From the NCBI GenBank assembly GCA_016802295.1, contig JAESIW010000020.1, forward strand, positions 5,122,821 to 5,186,820: a stretch of DNA of 64,000 nucleotides. The letters run 5' to 3'. A program made the translations under genes and the position numbers. This DNA is from Brachionus rotundiformis. Taxonomy: Eukaryota; Rotifera; Eurotatoria; Ploima; Brachionidae. Shown here piece by piece: positions 24,219 through 35,229 of this stretch. Numbering within the stretch: position 1 is the stretch's first letter; the number at the start of each line of letters is the position of its first letter. Below the pieces are notes generated by a model. That model saw only the letters and a list, made by a program, of their open reading frames with translations. It searched no databases and was not told the DNA's origin.

Positions 24219-26151
24219 TTCGGAGATAAATCATAAAGCATATTTTTTTATTGTTTTTAATAAACTATTTAATTATTTTATCAAAAAAAAATTTTTATAT
24301 CAAATTGTTCATATTTATGAGAATAAATTTTAAGTCTAATAATTTTCGTGAGTCTCGGTACATCTTATTTTTTTCTTCAATTCTTAGCTTGAATTTTATT
24401 GCTTAAAAATTTTTTTATTTAAACTTTAAGAATATTACCAATTAATTTTGTTTATGAATTGGAGCACTAATGTATAGTTCTGTTTGTATTTGTTGAAAAT
24501 TTTTGAAAAAATATTAAATAATATATGACTCGAAATCAATTAGTACATCAAAATTGTAAAATAAAGTTATTTTATTTTTAATAGATAAAAAAATTTAGAA
24601 TTCTTCGAATTTTCTGGTATCAGGTTTGAAAAATATTTGTCCCAAGATGCTGCATTGATGATAATTACCTTAAACAAACTTTAAGATACCTGAAACTAAA
24701 TAAAAAATATAATATCATTAAAAAATAATTATTTTTGGTTATAGATCGGAAAAATTAGGACCTAAATTAAGAAAAAAGATAAAGAATTCAATCCAATTTT
24801 TATCAAAATTATTTTAAGACTAAATTTGATTCAGACTCAGCTGGTTTTGGCGTCTTAAGACTGTTATTGATGCAAATCATGACTTAGTATTGTGGACTTA
24901 AGTCTCATGGGCCTATTTTATTAAAAAATATTACAAAGCTCTGATCAATGACAAACAAATTAAAATCAGTGAAAAAATGAAAATAGTTATCGCTCATAGA
25001 AGTAGTTTTCTCTCTAATTATGGTGTTTTATTTTTAAATTAAGTTATAACTAAATGAAAAATAGGTTTAATCACGTGGTTAGAAAAAATAAACTTTACCT
25101 TGTATTGAATTAGCAACAAGAAAAATATTTATAAGAGCTTAGAGGACATATTTGACATACATTTATTAAAAACTCAAAATTTGATTTTTTTTTAATTAGT
25201 TATTTTATTTTTATAACAATTAAAAAAGTTTTTGTGCCTTAAACTTAAAATGAAAATACACAAATCAGGTGAAAAAAATGTTGAAAATTTATTTGTTAAG
25301 AATTGAACTATTGATGATATAATTTTTTCTTCAATCAATATTAGTTTTTAATTAAATAAATATCCTTCATTAATTTATGAAAAAATATTGTCCATAAAGA
25401 CAATTAAGTTAAATAAAAGAAAATTAATGGAAAAAGTTTAAATTGATTCCTGATATTTAAAAAAACTACTTTACTTTTTCTAATTTATAGTACAATTTCT
25501 TTTTAACAATACTTAAATTTCCGCTGATTATCATGTCAAATCAGCTATGTAACTTTTAAGATTCTCATTAGCTGAGGTTTCACTTACTTATTAAATTTAA
25601 ATTTTTACCCATTATCACATTTTTAAATTAATTTTCTTATCAATTTATAGTTTTAATTTTTAAAATGTCAAAGTTACCAAAAGAAAATGGTCTAAAAAAG
25701 TCTGAATTTAACAATTGATTTAAGAAATATTAACCAATTTATAAAAATTCATATTTTTCAAACACTTAATTAAATTAAAAAAGATTTAGAATAATTTAAA
25801 AATTTAAAGATTGAGTTTTAAATAATTTAAAATTCTACCGTTTTCCTTAATTATCATGCTGGTAAAACAAAATTTAAAAATCAATACTATTGACTTTGAA
25901 AGACCAATACAAATATTAAATTTTTGTTTTGTTTTATTCTGCTATCTTTGGTAATGTTCTTTTTTATCAAAATGCACAATAAAAATTTAATGGTAAAATA
26001 TAAACTTTTAATTAAAAAGTTTGAAACTAAAAAAATTAGTGATTTTTTATCTCAAGAGTTAGCTCTCAAACACATGACCAAATAAAATTAAGAGAAAAAG
26101 CCTTTTTTCTTTAGAAATATATGTACAAACTTTAACATTAATGGTAAAAAT
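24219..26151. other. AT-rich intergenic, no gene seen
   Basis: About 1.9 kb without recognisable coding or structured features. It must contain the GPCR 3' end and the channel gene's 5' region. Confidence 0.55.
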
Positions 26152-29100
26152 ATGGCTGAAACAGTTGAGCAAAACGAACCAACAGCCATTGAGTTGGAAG
26201 ACAACACGAATGAAAAAGGGACAAAGACCAAAGAATTTGTAACTAAATTATTCAATTTATTCATTGTTATTTTTATTTTTTGCTTAAGGACTTTCATGTT
26301 GCTTCACGATTAATAAAAGATTCTAGAGATTTGGAAAATTTAACTTTTGGAAAAACAGAAAACAATTTAAAGTAATTTATAACTAAAAAAAAATTATATT
26401 TTCATTTAAAGACTTTATCTAGAGCATACGAATCATATTTGAATCCAATTTTTGTATCATTTATAAATATTCTATTCATTATTCATTTGCTACTTCCTTT
26501 AATAGAAGAACCGTCTTTATTTAAAGTTCATTATTTGATTCCATCGTTTATCGAAATGTTTTGCTTACTTGCCTATTCAATTAGATGGTTTCAGTCTTTT
26601 GATTTTCAAATCCGTGGCTATTTTTTCAATGATAAAAAAAATTATATTTCCTTAATAGCCATTGTTGCAATTTTAATCGACTTAATCATTTATATAACAA
26701 TTAAAGAGAAAATAATTAATTCAATTAGGTACACAAGATTTTTGAGAGTTTTGCTCTATGTAAACATGTACGAAGGAAAAGAGCTGCGAAGAGCAATGAG
26801 AAATGTTCGTAAGACTATACCTGATATAATAAATGTTTTCTCCTTGTTTTTTGTATCTTTATTGATATTTTCTTTTGTTGGCTGGCAGCTTTTCAGAAGA
26901 AAAACGTAAATTAAAATATTTGAATAATTCTTTATTTACTTATTTAAATTAATAAATTTAATAATTTCTAGAGATTCTAAAGGCAAACAACTAACTTATG
27001 CAAATGGTCAAGATTTATACTTTCAGAATTTTGAAGACTCTTTATGGGATCTTTATGTAGCCGTGACCACTGCCAACTTTCCTGATGTCATGTAAAAAAA
27101 AGCTTAATAGTGGAAATTTTTTTAAAATAAAATCTCAAAAGGATGCCTGCCTATGATCTGAATGGGGCTTATGTCATATTTTTCCTTATCTTTATGTTGG
27201 TTAATTTGTACATTTTTATAAATATAATCCTGGCTACAATTTACACAAATTATAAAAAGCATTTAAAAGAGGAAGTGAAAGAGACAATAAAGCTAAAACG
27301 TGACAAAATGGAGGACGCTTTTAACATGATAAGGGTTCCCATTAGATTGTTGGAAAGCAAAGATAAAGAAAACTTAGACATGGACACTGAAATGATCAGA
27401 TCGGAACATCAGTGTGTAATTGGCAAAAGTATATTTAGTAAATTGATGGGGCTTGTTAATCCAAAAATAAAAAATCATCAGATAGATGCATTATTTAGAA
27501 TTTTAGATTTTGATAACAATGGAATATTAAGTAATTAAATGTGGTAGAAAATAAATTAAAAAACTCACAAACATTAAAAGCTTTTAAGGAATTTGTTTAT
27601 TTAGCTGATCTATTGAATATTAAAATGTCCGAAAAACACGATAGAAAAACCTTATTTGAAATTTATATTCCTGAAATTTACAATGGAAGATGGAGCACAT
27701 TTATCAAAAAACTTGTTCGTCATAAGTAATAGTTTTCTGTTTGAATCTGAGTCTATAATTTAAGAAAAATATATTTTTAAAGAATATTTCAAATGTTTTT
27801 TGACTTTATGATCTTACTAAATATAATATTTGTCATTATTGATCCCAATAGTGGCGTGGAGTGGTTTTTTTTAACCGGATTTTTGGTAGAAATTATTCTT
27901 AAAATTTATACTGATGGAATAATTGAATTTATAAAAAAATATTGGAACATGTAAAAATTAAAAATATATTTTAACTGTTTTAATTTTTAATTTTAAAAAA
28001 GATTTGATACAATTGTTATTTTTGGAGGTTTAATAGCCGGTATTGTTGATGCCACAATTCCAAAATCGGCGGATGTCAAAGGAGGTTGTTAATTTTTGTG
28101 TTTCTTAAAATTTAAATAGTAAAAATGTTTAATGTTCTAGGTGCAACCGAGTTTTTTGAGATAGTTCTTATCTTACGGTCATTGCGCTTGCTAAAATTTG
28201 TAGCCTCAATAAATCGGTATTTTTTCTAAAAATTTTTCCTTATATTAACTTAAAATCAAATCTAAAAGCTTCCGGACTATCATCACAACCATTGCTATGA
28301 TCACTCCGTCATTGCTCACTTACGCAAAACTCTTGATGTTCATATTCTACATTTTTTCAATGATAGGAATGGAAATTTTCAATGATAAGATAAATGATTA
28401 TAATACCAATGATCCTAATTGTGGAAATATCAATTTGAATGGAACCGACTTTGCCAAGTACAATCATTTAGAAAATTAATTTTATATATTTTTTATTTTA
28501 CAAAGACTGAAGTATTGCAAGAATAATTTTTCTTCATTTTTAAATTCTCTAGTACTTCTTTTTGAGTTCATGGTGGTAAATCAATGGCACAGTAATTATT
28601 TATTTTAAAAAATAATAAAAAGAATATTCTAATAAAAATTATCTAGTACTCAGCAAGGGATTTGAAAAAGCCTTAAACTCAAAATGGACACGACTTTATT
28701 TTTTTTCGTTTCATATTAGTTGTGTTATTATTTCCTTAAAGTAAAATTTATTTATTTTTTCAAAATTATTCTATTACAAAATTATACTAAAAGTATATTC
28801 ACAGCATTTATAATCGAAGCATTTTTGCTCGAATACGAAACAGAAGATAGTGCTGATAAGTCTTCTAGTTCAGCATTAGAAAAAAGAATATTGGAGTTAA
28901 ATTTAGCATTTGAAGATGAAAAAAAAGAAGAGCTGACGTAACTTTAAATTTGAAAAATTAATTATTTTTATTAATTTTCTTAAAGAAATAATGAAAGTCA
29001 GAATCTTTCGTCCGTGGTTAAGGATTTTTTCAAAAGTATTAAGGAAATTGCTGTTTATGATAAATCAACTGCTGAATCAACTGGTTTAAATGAGTTGAAA

Positions 29101-29196
29101 TTTCATATAAATGGAAAAAATGCCAAACCAGTTGAAATTCTTTTACAGAGAATGTTTTACAATGAAATTAATATTTCAAAAGATGATTTAAATTAA
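26152..29196 (+). CDS. Two-pore channel (TPC family), endolysosomal cation channel
   Basis: Fourteen exons: 26152-26238, 26289-26371, 26423-26905, 26972-27091, 27142-27530, 27581-27725, 27783-27950, 28002-28084, 28141-28216, 28269-28457, 28506-28591, 28647-28740, 28794-28937, 28986-29196. Introns are 48-66 nt and phases close to 785 aa, the family's usual size. Two six-helix domains are seen. Domain I has an S4 with spaced Arg and pore FEDSLWDLYVAVTTANFPDV, as in TPC filter I. An EF-hand-like linker follows (LDFDNNGILTFKEF). Domain II has S4 LILRSLRLLKFVASINRF, S5 with YIFSMIGMEIF, and pore LVLLFEFMVVNQWH. The tail after S6 (NIFTAFIIEAFLLEYE) is acidic. Known role: Na+/Ca2+ release from endosomes and lysosomes, gated by PI(3,5)P2, NAADP via partners, or voltage. 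Filter II reads VNQ where animal TPCs usually have VNN. TPC1, 2 or 3 cannot be told apart by eye. Confidence 0.93.
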
Positions 29197-29963
29197 GCGG
29201 AAAAAAAATTGTTTTCTATCAACTCTTTAATTTAAAAATTAATATTAAAAAAATAAAAAAAAGCTAAAATTTTTTCATTTTGTTAAAATTTACTATCATT
29301 TTGAATTAAAAATTTTTAAAACGATAAAAACACTGATTAAAATATTTTACATCACAAAAAAAGTATTTCTATAGATATAATTTGAAAAAATACAGTCGAA
29401 ACTATTTTATCCGGAGCTGCTTTATAAAAAAATTAAGCAACAGCAGCAGAATGATTAATTAAATTATATAGAATTATTCTAAAAAAACTTGGCTTTTTAA
29501 AAGAAAGTTATAATTTCTTTTATTAAGTCAAAAATTATTAAAAATATTCAATGAATTGCTTTTATAATTGAATAGTCTAATAAATGGTGGCATTGAACAA
29601 AAAAATTTCAATGAAGCAGATTTTTTGTTTTTTCTTAAGCAAAATTAAACAAACAAAACAAACAAATTTTATCTATTTCAAAATTTTATTTTATTTATAT
29701 ATAATTAAAAAATTCAGAAAATTAAAAAAATAATGAAAGTATTAATTAAGTTTAATTTTTTTTGCCAAGATTTTTATTTTGGATTTTACCAAGTGGTAAT
29801 TCAGATGATTCTATTCCAGATAAGAACTATCTGGTTTGAAGCAAGTAGTTCTGACAATCGGTTAAAAGGAGCTAAAATATAATTAGATTATTAAAAGAAT
29901 TTTGATGGATTTTCTCCTTTTATTACGTGATTACTTTAAAAATTAAATTAATTATTTTTTCGT
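29197..29963. other. AT-rich intergenic, no gene seen
   Basis: Convergent spacer between the channel (+) and the FLYWCH gene (-). Nothing recognised. Confidence 0.5.
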
Positions 29964-30536
29964 TTAAATTGACCATCTTTTTGTCATAAATTTTCTTGGA
30001 AATTTATGGTGAAAGTTTGTTTTTTGACTTGATTTATGGCTAAATTTTACTTTAATGATTCTTTTTTGTAAATTTTTTTCTTTTTTTCGTAGAGTGCTAG
30101 AAACATTTTTAAAAACTGGGAATTTATCTTCATAAGCTTTGTCAAGTATGTTGGATTTAATCTGATTTTTTTTATAACAGGTCTCTAACGAACTGGATAT
30201 GTTCTTTATTGCCTAAAATAAATAGCTTACGAATCACTGTTTAAATTTTTTAAAAATAAATACTTCTTTTTTAAGGTCTTGAGTTGTTTTTAAAATTGTT
30301 ATTTCGGAATCGGTCAAAGCATGATGGCAATGTCTACCATTTTGTTTAATAACGATGTCATTTTTTATTTTGATACTTGCATAGCAATTTTTCTCACTGC
30401 AAATATATCTGGCAGAAGAATCCTTGTTGGTTGTTTTCCACCAGTAGCGATAATTCTCGTAAATTGCTACTGGATGCGAATTCTTAATTGTTTCAATGCC
30501 AAAATTACTAGAAATATAAACTATCGTTTCAGCCAT
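29964..30536 (-). CDS. FLYWCH-type zinc-finger protein, two exons
   Basis: Exons 30536-30264 and 30212-29964, with a 51-nt GT-AG intron; phases close to 173 aa. Residues about 7-70 form a FLYWCH finger: aromatic YRYWWK, then YICSEKNCYASI (C-x5-C) and GRHCHHAL (HxH), giving a C2H2-type zinc site. The second exon encodes a basic region (FPVFKNVSSTLRKKEKN and following) like the segment that follows FLYWCH in longer MULE-transposase-related proteins, but no transposase core is present. Known: FLYWCH domains bind DNA and are expanded in rotifers and insects, partly through domesticated transposons. Without splicing the second half is lost, so the model depends on the intron being real. It may be a truncated transposon gene or a host regulator. 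Confidence 0.7.
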
Positions 30537-31189
30537 TTGATGAATTTAAATCAATTTATAATCAAATAATACTAATAATTAGACTTAGATTTTCCTACAA
30601 AACCATCTAATTTTGAAGACATTCTTTAATTTTGGGCCTATTTTTTTAAGTTAATAATTATTTGAAAATTAATGACAATCAATTAAAATAGTGAAATTTT
30701 TATTATTATCTAATAGCTATTTTATATAATTTTTGACTAAAATTTTTTGTTTAAAGCATTTTATACGATAATAAGTTTACGTCATTGGCCTCCTTGTTTT
30801 GAATTTGACACTAAATTTCTTGATTAAATAAAAAAATTAGCTTCCGTATTTGTCATTTAATATAATATGTTTAAATTTTACATTTTAAACCAACGTTGGA
30901 AGATGGTAAAGATGAATTTAATCTGCATATAACAACTAAAACTCCAACTTAATATTCATATTATTTTATTTAATATCAGAGTTATTAAATACTACACTAC
31001 TTGATCAATTTTAAGTATCTAAGATAGAACATTTCTGAAGAATATAAATTTAAAACCAAAATAAAAATATTTCTACACAAGTGTTTTAAATGACAGGTAT
31101 CTCTTTTTTTTTTGATAAATTACAATCATCAAGTATTAATTTTTAAATATCTTTTTATCTTTAATAGATCTATTGAATTATAGTTTAGT
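30537..31189. other. AT-rich intergenic, no gene seen
   Basis: Spacer between the FLYWCH gene and the MITE; nothing recognised. Confidence 0.5.
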
Positions 31190-31413
31190 TTAACACTAGA
31201 AAGTCCGAGGAAGTTTTAAAACCCCTTTTTAAAAAATATAAACTTGAATATTTTCTCAAAGAACTAAAGTTATCAGAAACTACTCAACGAAACTTAAAAT
31301 CAACTTGTAATACTTAAATTTTTTAATCATATTTTAAATAAATTTTTTCTATTTTTTTTTGATATTTTAATTTGGAATTTTTGTAATTGATCAGCCGGCC
31401 TTTCTAGTGTTAA
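31190..31413. mobile_element. Non-autonomous piggyBac-like MITE with TTAA target duplication
   Basis: A 216-bp element (31194-31409) lies between TTAA at 31190-31193 and TTAA at 31410-31413. Its ends are inverted repeats: the left begins CACTAGAAAGTCCG and the reverse complement of the right begins CACTAGAAAGGCCG, 13 of 14 matching. TTAA duplication plus a terminal C(A/C)CTAGAAAG is the hallmark of piggyBac transposons. The interior is AT-rich and has no open frame, so it needs transposase supplied elsewhere. The near-intact ends and exact TTAA flanks suggest a fairly recent insertion. Confidence 0.8.
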
Positions 31414-31656
31414 TAAATACTATTTTAATCTTAAAAAAAATATTTTATTTATATAATCAGATTTAGCTGAATTTTTTATTAAATTAAATTACACTTAATT
31501 TAAGAATCATCAAATATACAATGATCAGATAATATTTACATAATTTTTTATTTTTTCTTTAAATTAATTTAACAAATTTTATGAAAAAGATAATGGATAA
31601 AAAATTACAAAGTTTACTTTAAAAAATAAAAAACAAACGATTAAAAGATGAATGGT

Positions 31657-32499
31657 TTAATTTTCTTGTAAATAATTAATTAAGGCAATAGGCTGAACAT
31701 AGCTTTCTTGATAGAAGAAGAGTTTTTCTAAAAATTCTTCTTCTTCCATATTTTTGTATTTATTGACGAATACTTTTAACTTATCATAAACCTTTTCTGT
31801 AAACTCTTCATTATTTCTTTCTACGATAGATACTTTTCTATTGCCATTTTGATCACTTTGCACCAAGAGGCATTTTTCAAACCCCATTATTCTTAGATAT
31901 GACAAACACTGTAAATACTCTTTATCATTTATAGTTTGGAATGCTTGTTTGGTCTTTACTTCAACAATTGCTTTTTTTATACGGTCAATTCCATCAGGTA
32001 TGCCGAATAGGATACAAAAGCCAAAGTCTATTGATCTTTTATATGTTTTTATAAAATTGAAATCTTCGCTAAGATTTATAAGACGAATAATTCTTTTTTC
32101 TAAAGCGTTACCTCTCTCACAATACACTGTACCTTTTACTATTGGTTTGTAGAGGTTTTTTAATTCATTTAGTATTTGAGGATTATTATTTGCTTTATTT
32201 AAAACATATCTTTCAATATCTTTCTCAATCAATGGCCAAACTTTTTCAAAAACTTGATCATCATCAAAGCTTAATATGTCCTTTGGAAGTTCTTTTTTCC
32301 AAACTTCCCTAATCAAACTTTTATGATCTAATTTTACTTCCAAGGTATTAAGGACATGTTGTCTGTAGCGTGAATACGGATGAAACCGGACAACAAACTC
32401 TATTTCTTCTTTTTCAGTAAAACCATCCAAACAAAATTTTAAGTCAGACGAATAAAATTTGGGCTTAAAATCTTGGGCAAATTTCTTTGAAATTTTCAT
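31657..32499 (-). CDS. PD-(D/E)XK nuclease-fold protein (copy 1)
   Basis: 280 aa, single exon, ATG 32499. The C-terminal two thirds show the PD-(D/E)XK nuclease core in order: RGNALEKRI (helix A, conserved Glu, about residue 134), FGIPDGI (active-site Asp, about 169), IVEVKTKQAF (ExK, about 180), and YLQCLSYLRIMGFEKCLLVQ (Gln in the helix after the core, then a strand). This pattern resembles RecB/YqaJ-like exonucleases. All expected catalytic residues are present, so activity is plausible, but nothing has been measured. Residues 1-120 are unique to this family and carry VRFHPYSRYRQH. A diverged relative is encoded at 49841-50701. The gene is intronless amid intron-rich genes, which fits a viral, transposon or retrocopy origin. 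Substrate unknown. Confidence 0.7.
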   Translation of the reverse strand: MKISKKFAQDFKPKFYSSDLKFCLDGFTEKEEIEFVVRFHPYSRYRQHVLNTLEVKLDHKSLIREVWKKELPKDILSFDDDQVFEKVWPLIEKDIERYVLNKANNNPQILNELKNLYKPIVKGTVYCERGNALEKRIIRLINLSEDFNFIKTYKRSIDFGFCILFGIPDGIDRIKKAIVEVKTKQAFQTINDKEYLQCLSYLRIMGFEKCLLVQSDQNGNRKVSIVERNNEEFTEKVYDKLKVFVNKYKNMEEEEFLEKLFFYQESYVQPIALINYLQEN

Positions 32500-33696
32500 G
32501 ATAAAATAAATTAATAAGATAATTTTTGAATTTTTGTGGCATAATTTTTCAATAATTTACCCTTATTTTTTGCAATTAAAATCGGTAATTTCATTAGATC
32601 TTGTTTCTGAGTAACGAAATTATTATAATCTAATGAAAAATTATTTTGATTTCATAGCAAAAATATTATTAATTAGTCAAATATTGATGAATCATATTCC
32701 AAAATTTAATTTCAAGCGGCAAATTTAAAAAATTCATAAAAATAGAAAACTCCTTTTGAACAATTCAATTGTCAATAGGAATTTTTCGATAGTTCAAAAT
32801 TTTAATTTAATCACTTTAATTTTTTATTAACTTTTATTAACCAAAAAAAATCCTTCTTATATTAATTTTTATTCAAATTAAAAAAAATAACCTAGTTCAT
32901 AGCAAATTCTCTACAATTTTATTTACTGAATTTCCAATCTTCTGAGCAGAAATTAGTCTCATTGATTTTGTAAATTCATGTGTAATCGTTGAAAGTTGTC
33001 TTTTGTCATAAACATTAATTGTCTTTTTAATTTTTTATTCTTCGGTCAAATGATTTTAAGAAAAAAATTTAAATTTTCAAAAATTTAAAAACTTGTTTGT
33101 GATTGCTATTATTCCTTTTTAAATCACATTATTATCCAGTTTGGCAAATAAATACTTTAAATTAAGCAAACTAAAGAACCAACTAATTTTTGAAAAAAAA
33201 TATTTTCATTTACACCTTTTATAATTTTTGAATGAAAAATAATTTCCTGAGAAGCAAAGGAAGATTTTTGATATTTGCCGTGTATGGTCCTAATGATTAA
33301 TTGATAGACATTCGCATAAAAAAAGTCATTGAGCTAATTAGAATAAATAAAAAAGTAAGCACGATAAGTAAAAATTCAAGTGTCATTAGATTGGAAATTC
33401 CCTGTGGCTACAAAATAAACAGCTTACGTAGTTGGTGATTTAATTAGATCTAAAGAGTGCATTTGTCATCGATTATCATTTCAAACAAATTCAAATTTTG
33501 CAATTTAATTGGCGAAAAGTGGGCCTCAAATCAGCTTGAAATTTCAAATAGATAATCTGACAAAAAAATTCCTAAATATTTCCTTTTCGGTTCGATTTAT
33601 CCGAAATGATACTTGAAATAAATCGAATAAAACCAGCAGATCATAATCCATTGCTATAAATATTAAAAAAATATAAAAAGATTGAGATTTGAAAAA
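32500..33696. other. Divergent intergenic region between the nuclease-fold gene and the bHLH gene
   Basis: About 1.2 kb of AT-rich DNA that should hold both promoters. TATAAATA (33655) and TATAAAAAG (33672) stand just upstream of the bHLH start but are weak evidence in DNA of this composition. Confidence 0.4.
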
Positions 33697-34271
33697 ATGC
33701 TTAAAGCAAAAAAATTCAAAATGTCCACTCTGGACGAATATGACCAAGATTATGATAGTGAAGAAGGAACTAGCTCAAGCAAATGCAGAGTCAAGAGCAA
33801 AAATCGTAAAGCATTTGTTCATGAGTATAAAGATACAAGTCTAATAAATGAAAGAACTAGACTGGTCTCAATAAACGAAGCCTTCGAAATTCTTAGAACT
33901 CACATTCCAACATTTCCATACGAGCGGCGTCTTTCCAAAATTGACACCCTTCACTTAGCCATAGCCTACATTAACCTGCTTGAATCTATCCTAGATAGTA
34001 ATTTAAGCTTTTATGGATACTTTGAATGTGTACTAAACCAGACTCTGTCCAAAAGTTCATTCAGTATTTTTCAAGTCAAAAAACCAATCTGGGCTACATC
34101 AGGTAACAAGATAATTGTTTTTTTTTAAATAAAAATTAGTCCTAAATTTTTATTCAAGATTTAACAGTACGATTAAATTGGCTTAATTGGAACGCACTTG
34201 GAATTCATAGTGATTCAGTGCCAAAATATTTAAATCTTTTCAAATTGTTTATTGATAGTAAAAAAGAATAA
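33697..34271 (+). CDS. bHLH transcription factor, PTF1A/Fer family, with a degenerate basic region
   Basis: Two exons, 33697-34102 and 34159-34271 (56-nt intron), 172 aa. The bHLH lies at about residues 46-104. Its helix-loop-helix, SINEAFEILRTHIPTF and PYERRLSKIDTLHLAIAYIN, is clearly of the PTF1A/FERD3L class. The basic half is unusual: it reads KDTSLINERTR where the family has RRQAANVRERRR, keeping E-R-x-R but losing most basic residues and the usual Asn. DNA binding may be weak or partner-dependent. The N-terminus is acidic and Ser-rich. The short tail does not match the conserved PTF1A C-terminal motifs by eye. Known roles of the family: neuronal and pancreatic specification through E-box binding with E-proteins. 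A second in-frame ATG is at 33721. Only 97 nt separate its stop from the next gene. Confidence 0.85.
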
Positions 34272-34368
34272 AATTTAAAAAAATATTCTTTTGTATTTAA
34301 TAAAATTTTTTAAATATAATTTTACACAATTTAAATTTTTAAATTATTACTCTCATAAATTTCAAAAA

Positions 34369-35185
34369 ATGAATCAAATTAAAATAGCTAAAGTAATTTT
34401 AGAAAAAATGAAAGGGCGCTTTTAATTCTTTAAATAACTTAAGCCAATTTTATGGAGCTATTTTCAATCGACGTGTTCATGGCGGGTTAGAATCGCCCTG
34501 AACTTAAAGGCTATTGACTATGAATACCGAGCTGTCGATTTGCTTAAGAATAAGGGTGGGGAACAGGTAAATTTATTTAGAAAATAATCCAAAATTTGAA
34601 TCTGTTCTCAGTTCTCTAAAGAATTTACCAATTTGAATCCAAAGCAAGAAGTGCCTATTTTATTTATTGACAATTATCTTTTCACTCAATCGGTATGTAG
34701 ATATGATGTAACATAAAAAAAAACTAAAATTTAATTTGAGGCAGATTCCAATTATTGAATATTTAGATGAAACTCGAAGACATGGAGCCAGATTATTGCC
34801 GGATGATCCGGTTAAACGAGCTAAATGTAGAATTATTGCCGAATTGATAAATTCTGGTATTCAGCCATATCAAAACGCAAATGTAATCAAGAAGATAAAT
34901 GCAGAAATGGGGAAAGATAAACGAAAAGATTGGCTACATTTTTATCTAAATAAAGGATTAAATGCTGTAGAGGAAATTTTAAAAGAGACCAAAGGGCGGT
35001 ATTGTGTTGGTGATGAAATAACAATGGCTGATTTGTTTCTTGTTCCGCAGGTTTTTGCAGCCAAACGATACAAGATTGATATGTCAATATATCCCTTAAT
35101 AAATACTATTAATTCAGAACTAGAAAATATAGATGATTTTCTAAGAGCTCATCCTTATTCTCAACCTGATTTTTTAAGAATTTAA
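34369..35185 (+). CDS. Zeta-class glutathione S-transferase / maleylacetoacetate isomerase (copy A)
   Basis: Four exons: 34369-34392, 34444-34566, 34612-34692, 34745-35185; introns 45-52 nt; 222 aa, normal for GSTZ. N-terminal thioredoxin-like domain: [20 protein letters not shown] carries the zeta-class active-site motif (usually [11 protein letters not shown]; here S-T-C), then [13 protein letters not shown] and the glutathione-binding [10 protein letters not shown]. The all-helical C-terminal domain begins [13 protein letters not shown] and includes [18 protein letters not shown]. Known reaction: glutathione-dependent isomerisation of maleylacetoacetate to fumarylacetoacetate in Tyr/Phe breakdown, plus dehalogenation of alpha-haloacids; cytosol or mitochondria. 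The catalytic Ser and Cys are kept. Its tandem copy starts 44 nt downstream. Confidence 0.93.
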
Positions 35186-35229
35186 ATTTATTTAATGAAA
35201 TTAATTTTATTATTTAGATTATATAAAAA

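Noticed and set aside
27531..27580. Apparent stop and frameshift in the middle of the two-pore channel
   Set aside because: A 50-nt GT-AG intron restores the frame and completes the EF-hand (GILTFKEF), so the gene is intact.
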